DNA of 64,000 bases, from the NCBI RefSeq assembly GCF_018760785.1, contig NZ_JAHHZO010000019.1, positions 19,041 to 83,040 on the forward strand. The letters are read 5' to 3'. Positions 26,839-35,577 of the stretch are shown here, piece after piece. How positions within the stretch are numbered: the stretch's first letter is position 1; the number at the start of each line of letters is the position of its first letter. Position numbers and translations under genes: made by a program. Under the pieces are notes generated by a model. It was given only the letters and a program-made list of their open reading frames with translations, was not told the origin of the DNA and did no database searches. This DNA is from Rhizobium sp. CSW-27 (GTDB lineage Bacteria > Pseudomonadota > Alphaproteobacteria > Rhizobiales > Rhizobiaceae).

Positions 26839-28256
26839 GATCGTGTCCCGCCGCGTGGTGTAGCTTCGGCGGTCGCCGTGCCTTCCGGACAGAGCCGGGA
26901 ATGGATCAGCTTGCGGCTGGCAGGCTGATGAGCGGATCATCGCTCATCGTGGCGATTGTCTCAAGTGTCATGTAGCGGGAGCGCTGGACTGCCCACTCGT
27001 CATTCTGTTCGAGCAGCAAGGCACCGACCAGCCTGACGATGGCGTCGTCGTTAGGGAAGATGCCGACGACCTCGGTGCGTCGCTTGATCTCGCCGTTGAG
27101 ACGCTCGATCGGGTTTGTTGAATGAAGCTTTGCCCAGTGCTGCTTGGGAAAGGTCATGTAGGCGAGGACATCCTGTTCGGCACTATCCATCAGCATGGCG
27201 AGTTTCGGCACCTTCGGCCTGATCTGGTCAGCGACATTGGGCCATTGAGTGCTCGCCGCCTCTGGTGTGTCCTGGGCAAACGCCGTGGCAATGAAGGCGG
27301 AGACGACACGCCGTCCGCTCTTTCCGGCATGGGCCAAAGCATTGCGCATGAAATGGACCCTGCAGCGCTGCCAGGTGGCGGAGAGCACCTTCGACACGGC
27401 TGCCTTGATGCCCTCATGCGCATCGGAGACGACGAGCTTGACGCCGCGCAGGCCTCGCCTGGTCAGCTTTCGAAGAAACTCCGTCCAGATTGCTTCGGCC
27501 TCTGATGTCCCGATTTCCATGCCAAGCACCTCGCGTCGGCCATCGGTGTTCACGCCGACGGCGATGATGACGGCAACAGACACGATGCGCCCGCCGCGAC
27601 GAACCTTGAGGTAGGTCGCGTCGATCCAGAGATAGGGCCATTCGCCCTCAATGGGTCAGTCGAGGAAGGCCTTCACCTTGTGGTCAATCTCCTCACAGAG
27701 CCGTGACACCTGGCTCTTGGAGATGCCACTCATGCCCATCGCCTTGACCAGGTCATCGACAGAGCGAGTCGAAACACCCTGGATATAGGCTTCCTGGATC
27801 ACGGCCGTGAGGGCTTTCTCCGCCATGCGGCGCGGCTCCAGGAAGCTCGGGAAATAACTGCCTGTGCGCAGCTTCGGAATGCGCAGCTCCACGGTGCCCG
27901 CTCGTATCTCCCAGTCACGATCGCGATAGCCGTTGCGCTGGGCCAGTCGAAAGCCATTCTTCTCGCCATAGCCCGCGCCGGTCTTCGTCCCGACCTCCAG
28001 CGCCATCAGCTTCTCGGCAGCAAAGCCGATCATCTCGCGCAGCAAATCCGCGTCAGCGCTCTTCTCAACGAGTGAGCGCAGGTTCATCATGTCGTCGGTC
28101 ATCGGTGGTGTCCCTCAGGTTGGCTCTAAGCAACCCGACCCTACCGGAAATCACTGGTGACCACCGCTACGCCGCCCGCTCCCTACAGCACATTGGAGGG
28201 AGCGCTCGCGAGCGGCTTCGCTATCACCCAGCTACACCACGCCCAGGGACACGATC
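26839..28256 (-). mobile_element. IS256-family insertion sequence
   Basis: 1418-base element inside IS5. Terminal inverted repeats: left GATCGTGTCCC-N5-GTGGTGTAGCT, right end the reverse complement of GATCGTGTCCC-N5-GTGGTGTAGCT. Perfect CCATTGTG duplication on both sides proves a single recent transposition. Confidence 0.9.
26906..28102 (-). pseudogene. IS256 transposase with internal stop
   Basis: 398-codon mutator-type transposase reading frame broken only by a TGA at 27656-27658 (codon 149, within KAFLD-stop-PIEGEWPYLW). Both halves are in one frame and complete: the N-terminal part has ISKSQVSRL; the C-terminal part has the catalytic region VVSDAHEGIKAA, RCRVHFMRNAL and the terminal NPIERLNGEIKRR. 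Family members usually have Arg here, so CGA to TGA is the simplest change. Probably inactive unless read through. Confidence 0.88.
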
Positions 28257-28524
28257 CCATTGTGAACTCCATCGAATCTCGCAAATCCGAAGGAATCATG
28301 ACCTGTTGAAATCACCCACCTCTTTTTGAGGCAGCCTCTTAGGGGAATAGCTCGTCATCCGCCCTCCGATTTTGACATGATCGGGGCTGAAGTTGCGGAT
28401 GAGGCTTATCCATTCAAACTTCGTCTGACCCCATCGTCGAAGCGCTCATGGTACGGAATGAACTTAATTGGCCCGGCCCCGATCGCTAGGGGCGGCGCCG
28501 TCATTCTGAAGTACCAGGCGCGTT

Positions 28525-28944
28525 ATGGATCTGTCGAAAATCAAAGCACTCATCGACTTTGTCGGGCAATCGAACGTGTCCGAGCTGGCGGTCACCGAAA
28601 AGGACGTGACGGTCCGCATTTTTCGCAACCACAAGTCCAGTCATGCTTACGCGAGCGCTGCGGTGGTTGCGATCACATCTGAGAGTGCCACCGCTGAAAC
28701 CCAGGCTGCTGCTGCGCCGGTCAAGGCACCTGTCTTTGGCGTGTTGCACCGAGCCCCGGCCCCGGGCGAACCACCATTCGTCAAGCTGGGCGACGCTGTT
28801 GAGGAGGGGCAGACCCTCTTCGTTATCGAAGCGATGAAGGTCTTCAACACGATTTCAGCGCCATGCTCGGGGCGCATCGTTCATCTCACAGACATTGATG
28901 GCGGTGAGGTGGAGACGGGCAACCTGCTGGCGGAGATTGCGTGA
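28525..28944 (+). CDS. Biotin carboxyl carrier protein
   Basis: 139-residue carrier with an Ala/Pro-rich linker (residues 45-70) and a C-terminal biotinyl domain. The biotin-acceptor motif EAMK is at residues 102-105 (Lys105), preceded by the AccB-type PAPGEPPFVKLGDAVEEG thumb region. It would shuttle a carboxyl group from the downstream biotin carboxylase to a carboxyltransferase. The neighbours are PxpB/PxpC rather than AccA/AccD, so the acceptor is unlikely to be acetyl-CoA. First gene of a six-gene run after the IS scar; the stop overlaps the next ATG. Confidence 0.9.
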   Translation: MDLSKIKALIDFVGQSNVSELAVTEKDVTVRIFRNHKSSHAYASAAVVAITSESATAETQAAAAPVKAPVFGVLHRAPAPGEPPFVKLGDAVEEGQTLFVIEAMKVFNTISAPCSGRIVHLTDIDGGEVETGNLLAEIA

Positions 28945-30323
28945 TGTCGTCCCGACCTGACAAGAGGCCGATGTTTGACACTGTCCTGATCGCAAACCGT
29001 GGCGAGATCGCAACACGCATACAGCGCGCCTGCCACGATCTCGGGCTCAAAACGGTGGCAGTCTGTTCCGAAGCGGATCGTGACGCGTCCTACGGCAAAT
29101 CTGCGGACGTGTTTCTCTGCATCGGCCCGTCCAGCGCGTCCAAAAGCTATCTGAACAAGGATGCCATTCTTCTCGCAGCCCGTTTGACCGGAGCAGGGGC
29201 CATCCATCCAGGCTATGGCTTTCTTTCGGAAAATGCGGCCTTTGCCGAGGCTATCGAGGCTGCGGGACTGGTTTTCATCGGGGCCAATGCCGCCTCGATT
29301 GCTACGATGGGCGACAAGATCGCGGCGAAACGGGTAATGCTCGCGGCTGGTGTGCCCTGCGTCCCCGGCCCGAACACGGCGCTGCCGGAGGACCAGAGCC
29401 TGGTCGAACAGATTGCGCTCGACATTGGTTACCCTGTGATCATCAAGGCAACTGGCGGCGGCGGCGGTCGCGGTATGCGGGTGGTGACGGAACCGGCCCG
29501 CTTGCCGGATGCGCTTGCGCTGACGCGGGAAGAGGCGCGCCAGGCCTTTGGTTCGCCGGCGCTCTACATGGAGAAGTTTCTCCAGCATCCGCGTCATATC
29601 GAAATCCAGGTCCTTTGCGACGCCCATGGCAACGCCGTGTGGCTTGGGCATCGCGATTGCTCCATGCAGCGGCGTCACCAGAAGGTTGTCGAGGAAGCCC
29701 CGGCTCCCGGGATTGCTCCGGAGATCATTGGTCCCGTCGGCGAGGCATGTGTCGAAGCCTGCCGGCAGATCGGCTATTGCGGGGTCGGAACCTTCGAGTT
29801 TCTTTACGAGAACGGGGCGTTCTACTTCATCGAGATGAACACGAGGCTGCAGGTCGAGCATCCGGTCACCGAGCTGACAGCCGGGATCGACATCGTTCAG
29901 CAGCAGATCAAGGCGGCGCAGGGCATTCCGTTGGAATTGACCCAGCAGCAGGTGACATGCGGCGGCCATTCGTTCGAGTGCCGCATCAATGCCGAGGACC
30001 CCGAAACATTCATGTCGTCTGCAGGTGTGATCACCGGGCTCCAACTGCCGGAAGGGGAGGGCATCCGTGTCGATACCCACATCCATGCCGGCTACAAGGT
30101 CTCTCCCTACTACGACTCGCTGATTGCCAAGGTGATCGTCCATGCCCAAACGCGTGTCGAAGCACTGGCCAGAATGCGCCAGGCGCTTGCTGACACGCGC
30201 GTGGATGGGATTTCCACCAACATCTCGTTCCTGCGTGCACTGCTCGAGGATGCGGCTTTTGCGAAAGGCGAGACGGACATCCATTATCTGGAGCAATGGC
30301 TGAAACAGAGGGCCACGCCATGA
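28944..30323 (+). CDS. Biotin carboxylase
   Basis: 459-residue AccC-type ATP-grasp enzyme making carboxybiotin from ATP, bicarbonate and the carrier. FDTVLIANRGEIATRIQRAC begins the N-domain; the glycine loop GGGGGRGMRV is near residue 170; YFIEMNTRLQVEHPVTE near 293-310 holds the metal-binding Glu/Asn and the catalytic Arg. The ATG at 28944 overlaps the carrier stop (TGATG); an in-frame ATG at 28971 behind AAGAGG is equally possible. Overlaps the next carrier-like gene by ATGA. Confidence 0.92.
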   Translation: MSSRPDKRPMFDTVLIANRGEIATRIQRACHDLGLKTVAVCSEADRDASYGKSADVFLCIGPSSASKSYLNKDAILLAARLTGAGAIHPGYGFLSENAAFAEAIEAAGLVFIGANAASIATMGDKIAAKRVMLAAGVPCVPGPNTALPEDQSLVEQIALDIGYPVIIKATGGGGGRGMRVVTEPARLPDALALTREEARQAFGSPALYMEKFLQHPRHIEIQVLCDAHGNAVWLGHRDCSMQRRHQKVVEEAPAPGIAPEIIGPVGEACVEACRQIGYCGVGTFEFLYENGAFYFIEMNTRLQVEHPVTELTAGIDIVQQQIKAAQGIPLELTQQQVTCGGHSFECRINAEDPETFMSSAGVITGLQLPEGEGIRVDTHIHAGYKVSPYYDSLIAKVIVHAQTRVEALARMRQALADTRVDGISTNISFLRALLEDAAFAKGETDIHYLEQWLKQRATP

Positions 30324-30718
30324 GCGCGATCGACTTCAGCGATCCGAAAACGATTGCCTTTCTGACCGAAGCGCTGACGGCTGCCGGTGTAGATGGATTG
30401 GAAATATCCAGCGCCTCCGGGAACCTGCGCATTGTCGTCTCCGGTGGTGAAAGCCACGTTTCGCATGGGGTCAAAGCGTCATCCAAACCTGCTGTGATCA
30501 AAGCACCGATGGCGGGCATTTTTCAGCCCCGGAATTCCGCTTCAGCAGACCTTCCACATGCCGTCGCCGCCGCCGATGTTCTGGGCTTTCTGCGGGTCGG
30601 TGATGTTCTTGTTCCTCTGCAAGCAGGGCATTCCGGTGTGCTGAACAGACGGCTGATAGAACCGGGCACGCTGGTCGGGTTCGGTGATGCCCTGTTCGAG
30701 ATCGAGGCCCAGTCATGA
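30320..30718 (+). CDS. Carrier-like protein lacking the biotin lysine
   Basis: 132-residue protein with AccB layout: an N-terminal region (TIAFLTEALTAAGVDGLEISS) and a C-terminal biotinyl/lipoyl-like fold (IKAPMAGIF, then GFGDALFEIEA). Where a biotin carrier has EAMKLM, this one reads RVGDVL, so the acceptor Lys is an Asp and it cannot be biotinylated at the usual place. The ATG overlaps the biotin carboxylase stop (ATGA). It may be a structural subunit holding carboxylase and PxpBC together, or a decaying duplicate; the tight coupling on both sides favours a working role (inference). Confidence 0.75.
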   Translation: MSAIDFSDPKTIAFLTEALTAAGVDGLEISSASGNLRIVVSGGESHVSHGVKASSKPAVIKAPMAGIFQPRNSASADLPHAVAAADVLGFLRVGDVLVPLQAGHSGVLNRRLIEPGTLVGFGDALFEIEAQS

Positions 30719-31422
30719 TAGCCACAGTGCACACACACATGCAGCCATTGACCGTCATTCCCGTCGTCAAGGACCATGCTCGTATCTCCGCAATCGGCAG
30801 CCGATCCTTTCTGCTGGAGGCGCCCGGTGAGTTCGACCTGCCCGCCCAGCGTCGCATCTGGGCCCTGTCCCAGACACTGAAGGGCTGGACCGATCTGGCG
30901 GAAATCATTCCCGGCATGACCAACCTTCTCGCCATTTTCAAAAAGACGCCTGATGATCCGGCTGAGGTCATCGATCGGCTGTCTAAGGCCTGGCACGGTG
31001 CTTTGAGCATCGATCTTGCCGGGAAAACCATCGAGATCCCCGTTCATTACGGTGGACAATACGCGACCGATCTGCCGGCATTGTGTGACCTGTCGGGGCT
31101 TAGCGATCGCGAGGTGATCCGCATCCATCACGAGGCGACCTACAGAGTGTTCGCGCTCGGCAGTGCGCCAGGCTTTGGCTATCTCCACGGTCTTGATCCC
31201 CGCATCTACATGCCCCGCAAGACCGTGCCGTCGCTGAAGATGGCGAAGGGCTGTGTGACAATTGGCGGGATGCAGACCGGCGTTGCCATGCTCACCGGAC
31301 CCAATGGCTGGAATTCCATCGGCTTTGCCGATCTGCAGATGTTTGACCCGCAATCTCCGACGCCGGCCATGATGGCGCCGGGCGACATTGTCCGGTTCCT
31401 GCCCGCGAGGATCGAGCTATGA
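30715..31422 (+). CDS. pxpB: 5-oxoprolinase-type subunit PxpB (KipI/AHS1)
   Basis: 235-residue CT_C_D/KipI-domain protein with GSAPGFGYLHGLDPRIYMPRK near residues 145-165 and an internal GCVTIGGMQTG strand, both typical of AHS1. With PxpC it forms the carboxyltransferase-like half of ATP-dependent 5-oxoprolinase; the same domains form the carboxyltransferase of urea amidolyase. ATGA overlaps on both sides. Confidence 0.88.
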   Translation: MIATVHTHMQPLTVIPVVKDHARISAIGSRSFLLEAPGEFDLPAQRRIWALSQTLKGWTDLAEIIPGMTNLLAIFKKTPDDPAEVIDRLSKAWHGALSIDLAGKTIEIPVHYGGQYATDLPALCDLSGLSDREVIRIHHEATYRVFALGSAPGFGYLHGLDPRIYMPRKTVPSLKMAKGCVTIGGMQTGVAMLTGPNGWNSIGFADLQMFDPQSPTPAMMAPGDIVRFLPARIEL

Positions 31423-32414
31423 TTGAAATCCTTGAAACCGGCCCCTTCAACACCGTGCAGGACCTCGGACGTCCGGGTTATCGCGATATCGGTGTTTCGG
31501 CCAGCGGCGCCATGGACTCGCTCGCGGTGAGGATCGGTAACAGTCTTGTCGGCAATGACGAGGGCGCGGCGGTGCTGGAGATCCAGACATTTCCGTTCCG
31601 TCTGCACTTCACTGACCGGACCGTGTTTGCCGTTACCGGCACGGATGGCAATCCGGTCTTGGACGGCATCGAGCTGCCTGCATGGTGCGCCTTTACTGCC
31701 GAGGCTGGCCAGATTCTTGAGCTGAGGCAGCCACCAAAGCTCGCGCGTGCTTACGTCTGCGTGGCTGGAGGCGTGGACGTGCCGTCGGTCATGGGCTCGC
31801 GCAGCACCTCCTTGCGCGGCGGCTTTGGCGGATATGCAGGCCGGCCTCTGGAAAAGGGCGACCAGATAACCGTGGGGGCTGCCTCCACCAACATTCCGCT
31901 GCCTGCCTCGGGTCTGGCGGTGGTGGAGCCGTCAATAGCGCTGCAGGATGTCGTCCCGGCATCCCCGGATGGAACTTTGCTGATCCGTGCCCTGCCGGCG
32001 GGTGAGCACGGCCTCTTCGCGGATGATGGCAAGGCGTTCTGGGATCAGACCTGGCGCATTTCCTCTCGCAGCGACCGCACGGGCTACCGCCTGTCCGGCG
32101 ACGCCATTGTGCCGACGCAAACCGTTGAGATGCGATCGCATGGCGTGGTGCCGGGCGTGATCCAGGTTCCGCCCGGTGGCGAACCCATCGTGCAGATGAG
32201 CGACGCAAATACGGCCGGTGGTTATCCCAAGATTGCCGGTGTCATCGAATGCGATCTGTGGCGGCTCGGCCAGGCCCGGATCGGCAGCCGCGTGCAGTTC
32301 GTCCGTTCGAGCCACGCGGAAGCACGGGCAGTGGAAAAAGCCGTCGAACGCTACATCGCAGATTTGAGGCAGACCATACCGATGGTCAAGCGCGCTCTGA
32401 AGGCAATGGCTTGA
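31419..32414 (+). CDS. pxpC: 5-oxoprolinase-type subunit PxpC (KipA/AHS2)
   Basis: 331-residue CT_A_B/KipA-domain protein. The N-terminal FNTVQDLGRPGYRDIGVSASG is the family hallmark, with SDRTGYRLSG near 220 and SDANTAGGYPKIAGV near 265. Partner of PxpB, start overlapping its stop. Together with biotin carboxylase genes it suggests a biotin-dependent reaction on a lactam or amide. Confidence 0.9.
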   Translation: MIEILETGPFNTVQDLGRPGYRDIGVSASGAMDSLAVRIGNSLVGNDEGAAVLEIQTFPFRLHFTDRTVFAVTGTDGNPVLDGIELPAWCAFTAEAGQILELRQPPKLARAYVCVAGGVDVPSVMGSRSTSLRGGFGGYAGRPLEKGDQITVGAASTNIPLPASGLAVVEPSIALQDVVPASPDGTLLIRALPAGEHGLFADDGKAFWDQTWRISSRSDRTGYRLSGDAIVPTQTVEMRSHGVVPGVIQVPPGGEPIVQMSDANTAGGYPKIAGVIECDLWRLGQARIGSRVQFVRSSHAEARAVEKAVERYIADLRQTIPMVKRALKAMA

Positions 32415-32448
32415 GCATGTTGGCTATCGGCATCGAGAGGAGCGCAGG

Positions 32449-33216
32449 ATGAAGATCGATCTGAATTCCGACATGGGTGAAGGATTTGGTCCGTACCGGC
32501 TATGCGACGACGAGGCGATGATGCAGATCGTTTCCTCCGCCAACATCGCCTGCGGTTTTCATGGCGGCGACCCCGATACGATGGCGCGGATGGTGCGGCT
32601 CGCGAAGGTGAACGGCGTCGGTATCGGTGCGCATCCGGGTCTGCCGGATCGCATCGGTTTCGGGCGTCGCGAAATGCCGTTTCAGCCGGATGAACTGCGC
32701 CAGCAGATGCTTTACCAGCTCGGTGCCCTGATCGCGATCGCCAGAGCCGAGGGTATGAAGGTGGGCCATTTCAGCTTCCACGCGGCCATGGGAACCATGG
32801 TCGAGCGTGATCCGGCCGTTGCAGACCTGATGATGCAGGCGATTGTCGCGGTGGACCCGGGACTGGCTGTTTTCGTCACCGCAGGCAGTGAAATTGAGAA
32901 GGCCGCAAAGCGGGCCGGCTTGAAGACGCTGGCCTTGTTCCTCGCTGACCGCGCCTATGACGCGCGCGGCAAACTGGTTGCGCGTGGTCTGCCCGGCGCG
33001 CTGGTGAAGGACGAGGCATCGGTACGCGCCCGCGTGCGTCGCTTCCTCGTGGATGGAACCGTCGAGGCGATCGATGGAACGGTCATTCCGATGCAGGCGC
33101 GTTCCATTCTCATCCATAGCGACACGCCCGGTTCACTGGAGCTTGCCCGCATCGTCCGCAGCGAAATCGAGGCGGCCGGCGCCACTCTTGCTCCCGCGGC
33201 GGAACTCGCCAGCTGA
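32449..33216 (+). CDS. pxpA: 5-oxoprolinase-type subunit PxpA (LamB/YcsF)
   Basis: 255-residue LamB/YcsF protein: IDLNSDMGEGFGPY at the start, NIACGFHGGDPDTM near 30 and GIGAHPGLPDRIGFGRR near 58 are the conserved metal/substrate motifs. It completes the PxpABC set. An AGGAG-type ribosome site lies before the ATG, and the gap from pxpC is 34 bases. Family proteins open the pyroglutamate ring; the true substrate here may differ because of the biotin genes. Confidence 0.92.
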   Translation: MKIDLNSDMGEGFGPYRLCDDEAMMQIVSSANIACGFHGGDPDTMARMVRLAKVNGVGIGAHPGLPDRIGFGRREMPFQPDELRQQMLYQLGALIAIARAEGMKVGHFSFHAAMGTMVERDPAVADLMMQAIVAVDPGLAVFVTAGSEIEKAAKRAGLKTLALFLADRAYDARGKLVARGLPGALVKDEASVRARVRRFLVDGTVEAIDGTVIPMQARSILIHSDTPGSLELARIVRSEIEAAGATLAPAAELAS

Positions 33217-33276
33217 CATGCCTGATCGCCCAGTGGGCGTTCCTCCAATTCAATCCACCATCGAAAGACCAGACTG

Positions 33277-34482
33277 ATGTCCGTCACAGCCGACCGCCTG
33301 AAGAATGTCTCCATCTCCGCCTCCGCAGCCATGACCCAGCGCGCCCGAGAGCTGGCAGCCAAGGGTATCAAGGTCGTCAGCCTCTCCTCCGGCGAGCCAG
33401 ATTTTCCGACGCCGGCCCACGCGATCGAGGCGGCCTATTCCGCTGCCCTGAACGGTGACACCAAATATCCGCCCATGGACGGCACGGCAGCGCTGAAGGC
33501 CGCCATTGGCAGGAAGTTCAAGCGCGATAACAACCTCGAATACGATGCAAGCCAGATTATCGTCTCGGCCGGCGGCAAGCAGGTGATCTTCAATGCGATG
33601 CTGGCAACCTGCAATCCCGGCGATGAAGTCGTGATCCCCACACCCTCCTGGGTCAGCTATGCCGATATCGTCAAGTTCGCCGGCGGCGTCCCGGTCGCTG
33701 TCCCCTGCTTTGAGCAGGCCGGCTTCAAGCTGCGCGCGGAAGACCTGGAAGCCGCCATCACGCCGCGCACCAAATGGCTGTTTCTGAACTTCCCGAACAA
33801 TCCAACCGGCGCCGCCTGCTCGCGGGCCGAGATGGCGGCGATCGCTGACGTGATGCTGCGCCATCCTGACGTGTTGATCCTGACCGATGATATCTACGAG
33901 CATCTGGTCTACGACGATTTCGAATTCTGCACGATCGCCGAGGTCGAACCCCGCCTCTATGATCGCGTGCTGACGATGAATGGTGTCTCGAAGGCCTATG
34001 CGATGACCGGCTGGCGGCTGGGCTTCTGTGCCAGCGGTTCGAAGGAACTGATGGCCGCGATCAGCAATGTCAACGGCCAGAACAGCGGCGGAATCTCTAC
34101 CCTGACCCAGGCGGCAGCGATTGCAGCACTCGACGGTCCCCAGGGCCTGCTCAAGGAACGTGCGGCGATCTACAAAGCACGCCGAGATTTTGTCATCGAC
34201 AAGCTGTCCCAGGTGGAAGGACTTCGTTGCCACAAACCCGAAGGTGCCTTCTACGTCTATCCGAACATGTCGGGCCTGATTGGAAAGACCAGCAAGGGCG
34301 GCCGCAAGATCGCGACGGACGTCGATTTCGTCATGGCGCTGGTCGATGAACACCACGTCGCCACTGTGCAGGGCGCTGCCTACGGCATGAGCCCGTTCTT
34401 CCGCATTTCCTACGCAACCAGCATGGAGATGCTGGAGGAGGGCTGCGCCCGCATTGCCCAGTTCTGTGCGGACATGCGTTAA
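33277..34482 (+). CDS. Class I/II PLP aminotransferase
   Basis: 401-residue fold-type I aminotransferase of the aspartate aminotransferase group. FLNFPNNPTGAACS near 170, LTDDIYEHLVYDD near 207, the PLP lysine K239 in NGVSKAYAMTGWRLGF and the carboxylate-binding FRISYA near the C-terminus are all present. It follows the Pxp genes by 60 bases on the same strand and may take the amino acid freed by ring opening. Its TAA overlaps the stop of the convergent LysR gene in TTAA. Confidence 0.9.
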   Translation: MSVTADRLKNVSISASAAMTQRARELAAKGIKVVSLSSGEPDFPTPAHAIEAAYSAALNGDTKYPPMDGTAALKAAIGRKFKRDNNLEYDASQIIVSAGGKQVIFNAMLATCNPGDEVVIPTPSWVSYADIVKFAGGVPVAVPCFEQAGFKLRAEDLEAAITPRTKWLFLNFPNNPTGAACSRAEMAAIADVMLRHPDVLILTDDIYEHLVYDDFEFCTIAEVEPRLYDRVLTMNGVSKAYAMTGWRLGFCASGSKELMAAISNVNGQNSGGISTLTQAAAIAALDGPQGLLKERAAIYKARRDFVIDKLSQVEGLRCHKPEGAFYVYPNMSGLIGKTSKGGRKIATDVDFVMALVDEHHVATVQGAAYGMSPFFRISYATSMEMLEEGCARIAQFCADMR

Positions 34483-35384
34483 ATCTTCAGCCCTTCGGTC
34501 AGCTCGACCAGGATGTCCCTGACCGCAAGTGCCGGCTCCGACAACGGGTTTTGGTCGGAAACACACAAAGACAGCGTCTCCTCGATCCGCGGGGAGACGA
34601 TCCGGCAGATCAGCGGCTCGCTGGTTTCCGTCATGATACGGTCGGCAATCGCCTTTGGCATGATCGTCGCGCCAAGACCTGCGGCCACCGCGCGCGCCAA
34701 TGTGCGAACGATCTCCACTTCCGCGACCACTTTCATGCTGTTGCGTGTGCGGGTAAAGGCAGTGTCCACCGCACGACGGACGAAGTTGTAGGCGGGCGGC
34801 AGCAGCAGAGGCATGCTGTCCAGCGCCGCCAGCGGCACCGGCTTGCCGTCATCTTCGAGCCCGAAATCGCGGTGCGCGACCAGATAGAAGTCTTCTCGCA
34901 GGATCGGATCGAAGCGCACGCCCTTGATCGGCCCCGTGCCGTGGATCAGTGCCATTTCCAATCGGCCGTTCATGATCATCTGGCTATAGGTCTGGCCGAC
35001 GCTCTCGGTCAGGTGCAGCAGGATTCCGGGGTGACGCCGGCGGGTCTCCGCGAGAAGGTCGACAGAAAGTGTGGCCGCGCTGCTGAAAGGCACCAGGCCG
35101 ACGGAAACGCGCCCGGCCAGGGAATTGCCGGCTGCCGATGCATCGGCCTGCGCCTGGTCCATCTGCCGCAGGATGATCTGGGCATGGCGATAAACCGCAT
35201 GGCCCGCATCCGTCATGCTGACACCCTGCTGGCTGCGTATCAAAAGCTTCTGACCAAAATGGTCTTCCAGAGCGGACAGCTGCTGGCTCAGCGCCGGCTG
35301 GGCGATGTGCAGCAGATCAGCAGCACGCGTAATGCTCCCGCTGTCGACGATCACGATGAAGGATTTGAGGCGCCTGATGTCCAT
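34479..35384 (-). CDS. LysR-family regulator
   Basis: 301-residue LysR regulator; helix-turn-helix at residues 3-60 (FIVIVDSGSITRAADLLHIAQPALSQQLSALE) and a substrate-binding domain from about 90. Divergent from the SDR-ABC-RraA operon, which it probably controls through the ATT-N11-AAT site at 35499-35515. Confidence 0.9.
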   Translation of the reverse strand: MDIRRLKSFIVIVDSGSITRAADLLHIAQPALSQQLSALEDHFGQKLLIRSQQGVSMTDAGHAVYRHAQIILRQMDQAQADASAAGNSLAGRVSVGLVPFSSAATLSVDLLAETRRRHPGILLHLTESVGQTYSQMIMNGRLEMALIHGTGPIKGVRFDPILREDFYLVAHRDFGLEDDGKPVPLAALDSMPLLLPPAYNFVRRAVDTAFTRTRNSMKVVAEVEIVRTLARAVAAGLGATIMPKAIADRIMTETSEPLICRIVSPRIEETLSLCVSDQNPLSEPALAVRDILVELTEGLKI

Positions 35385-35498
35385 TTGATCGGGATGCTTT
35401 TGTTCTCTCTCGGCGCATGTTTACAGAGGTGGACGCCCTTTGCAAACGCCGGGCTTGCGGTTGCCGGCGCGGAAAGGGGAGCTCCATACAACTTGCTT

Positions 35499-35515
35499 AT
35501 TGCTCCAGAGATAAT
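35499..35515. promoter_or_regulatory. LysR box candidate (ATT-N11-AAT)
   Basis: T-N11-A with two further palindromic bases on each side, in the 193-base divergent region between the LysR gene and the SDR-ABC operon, 63 bases before the SDR start. Confidence 0.45.
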
Positions 35516-35577
35516 CGGTCTTAGGCAAGGAATTAAAGCGCCGCTAATGTCTGCGGCAACAAAAAAAGGGGACTTTA

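Larger units (their letters stand above)
25981..28338 (-). mobile_element. IS5-family element split by IS256
   Basis: Ends are imperfect inverted repeats: GAGTCGGACTCGAAAAG at 25981 and, at 28322-28338, the reverse complement of GAGGCTGCCTCAAAAAG. Without the internal IS256 and one copy of its 8-bp duplication the element is about 930 bases, a usual IS5-family size. No clean target duplication is visible outside the ends. Confidence 0.65.

Noticed and set aside
27656..28102. Short 148-residue IS256 protein as a separate gene
   Set aside because: It continues in the same frame past one TGA into the rest of the transposase.
28881..30296. Long minus-strand frame of 471 codons
   Set aside because: Antisense to biotin carboxylase, whose motifs are unmistakable; no motif in the antisense frame.
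28525..30323. Housekeeping acetyl-CoA carboxylase AccB-AccC
   Set aside because: Operon context (PxpB, PxpC, PxpA, second carrier without Lys) points to a different acceptor; housekeeping accBC would not sit beside an IS scar.
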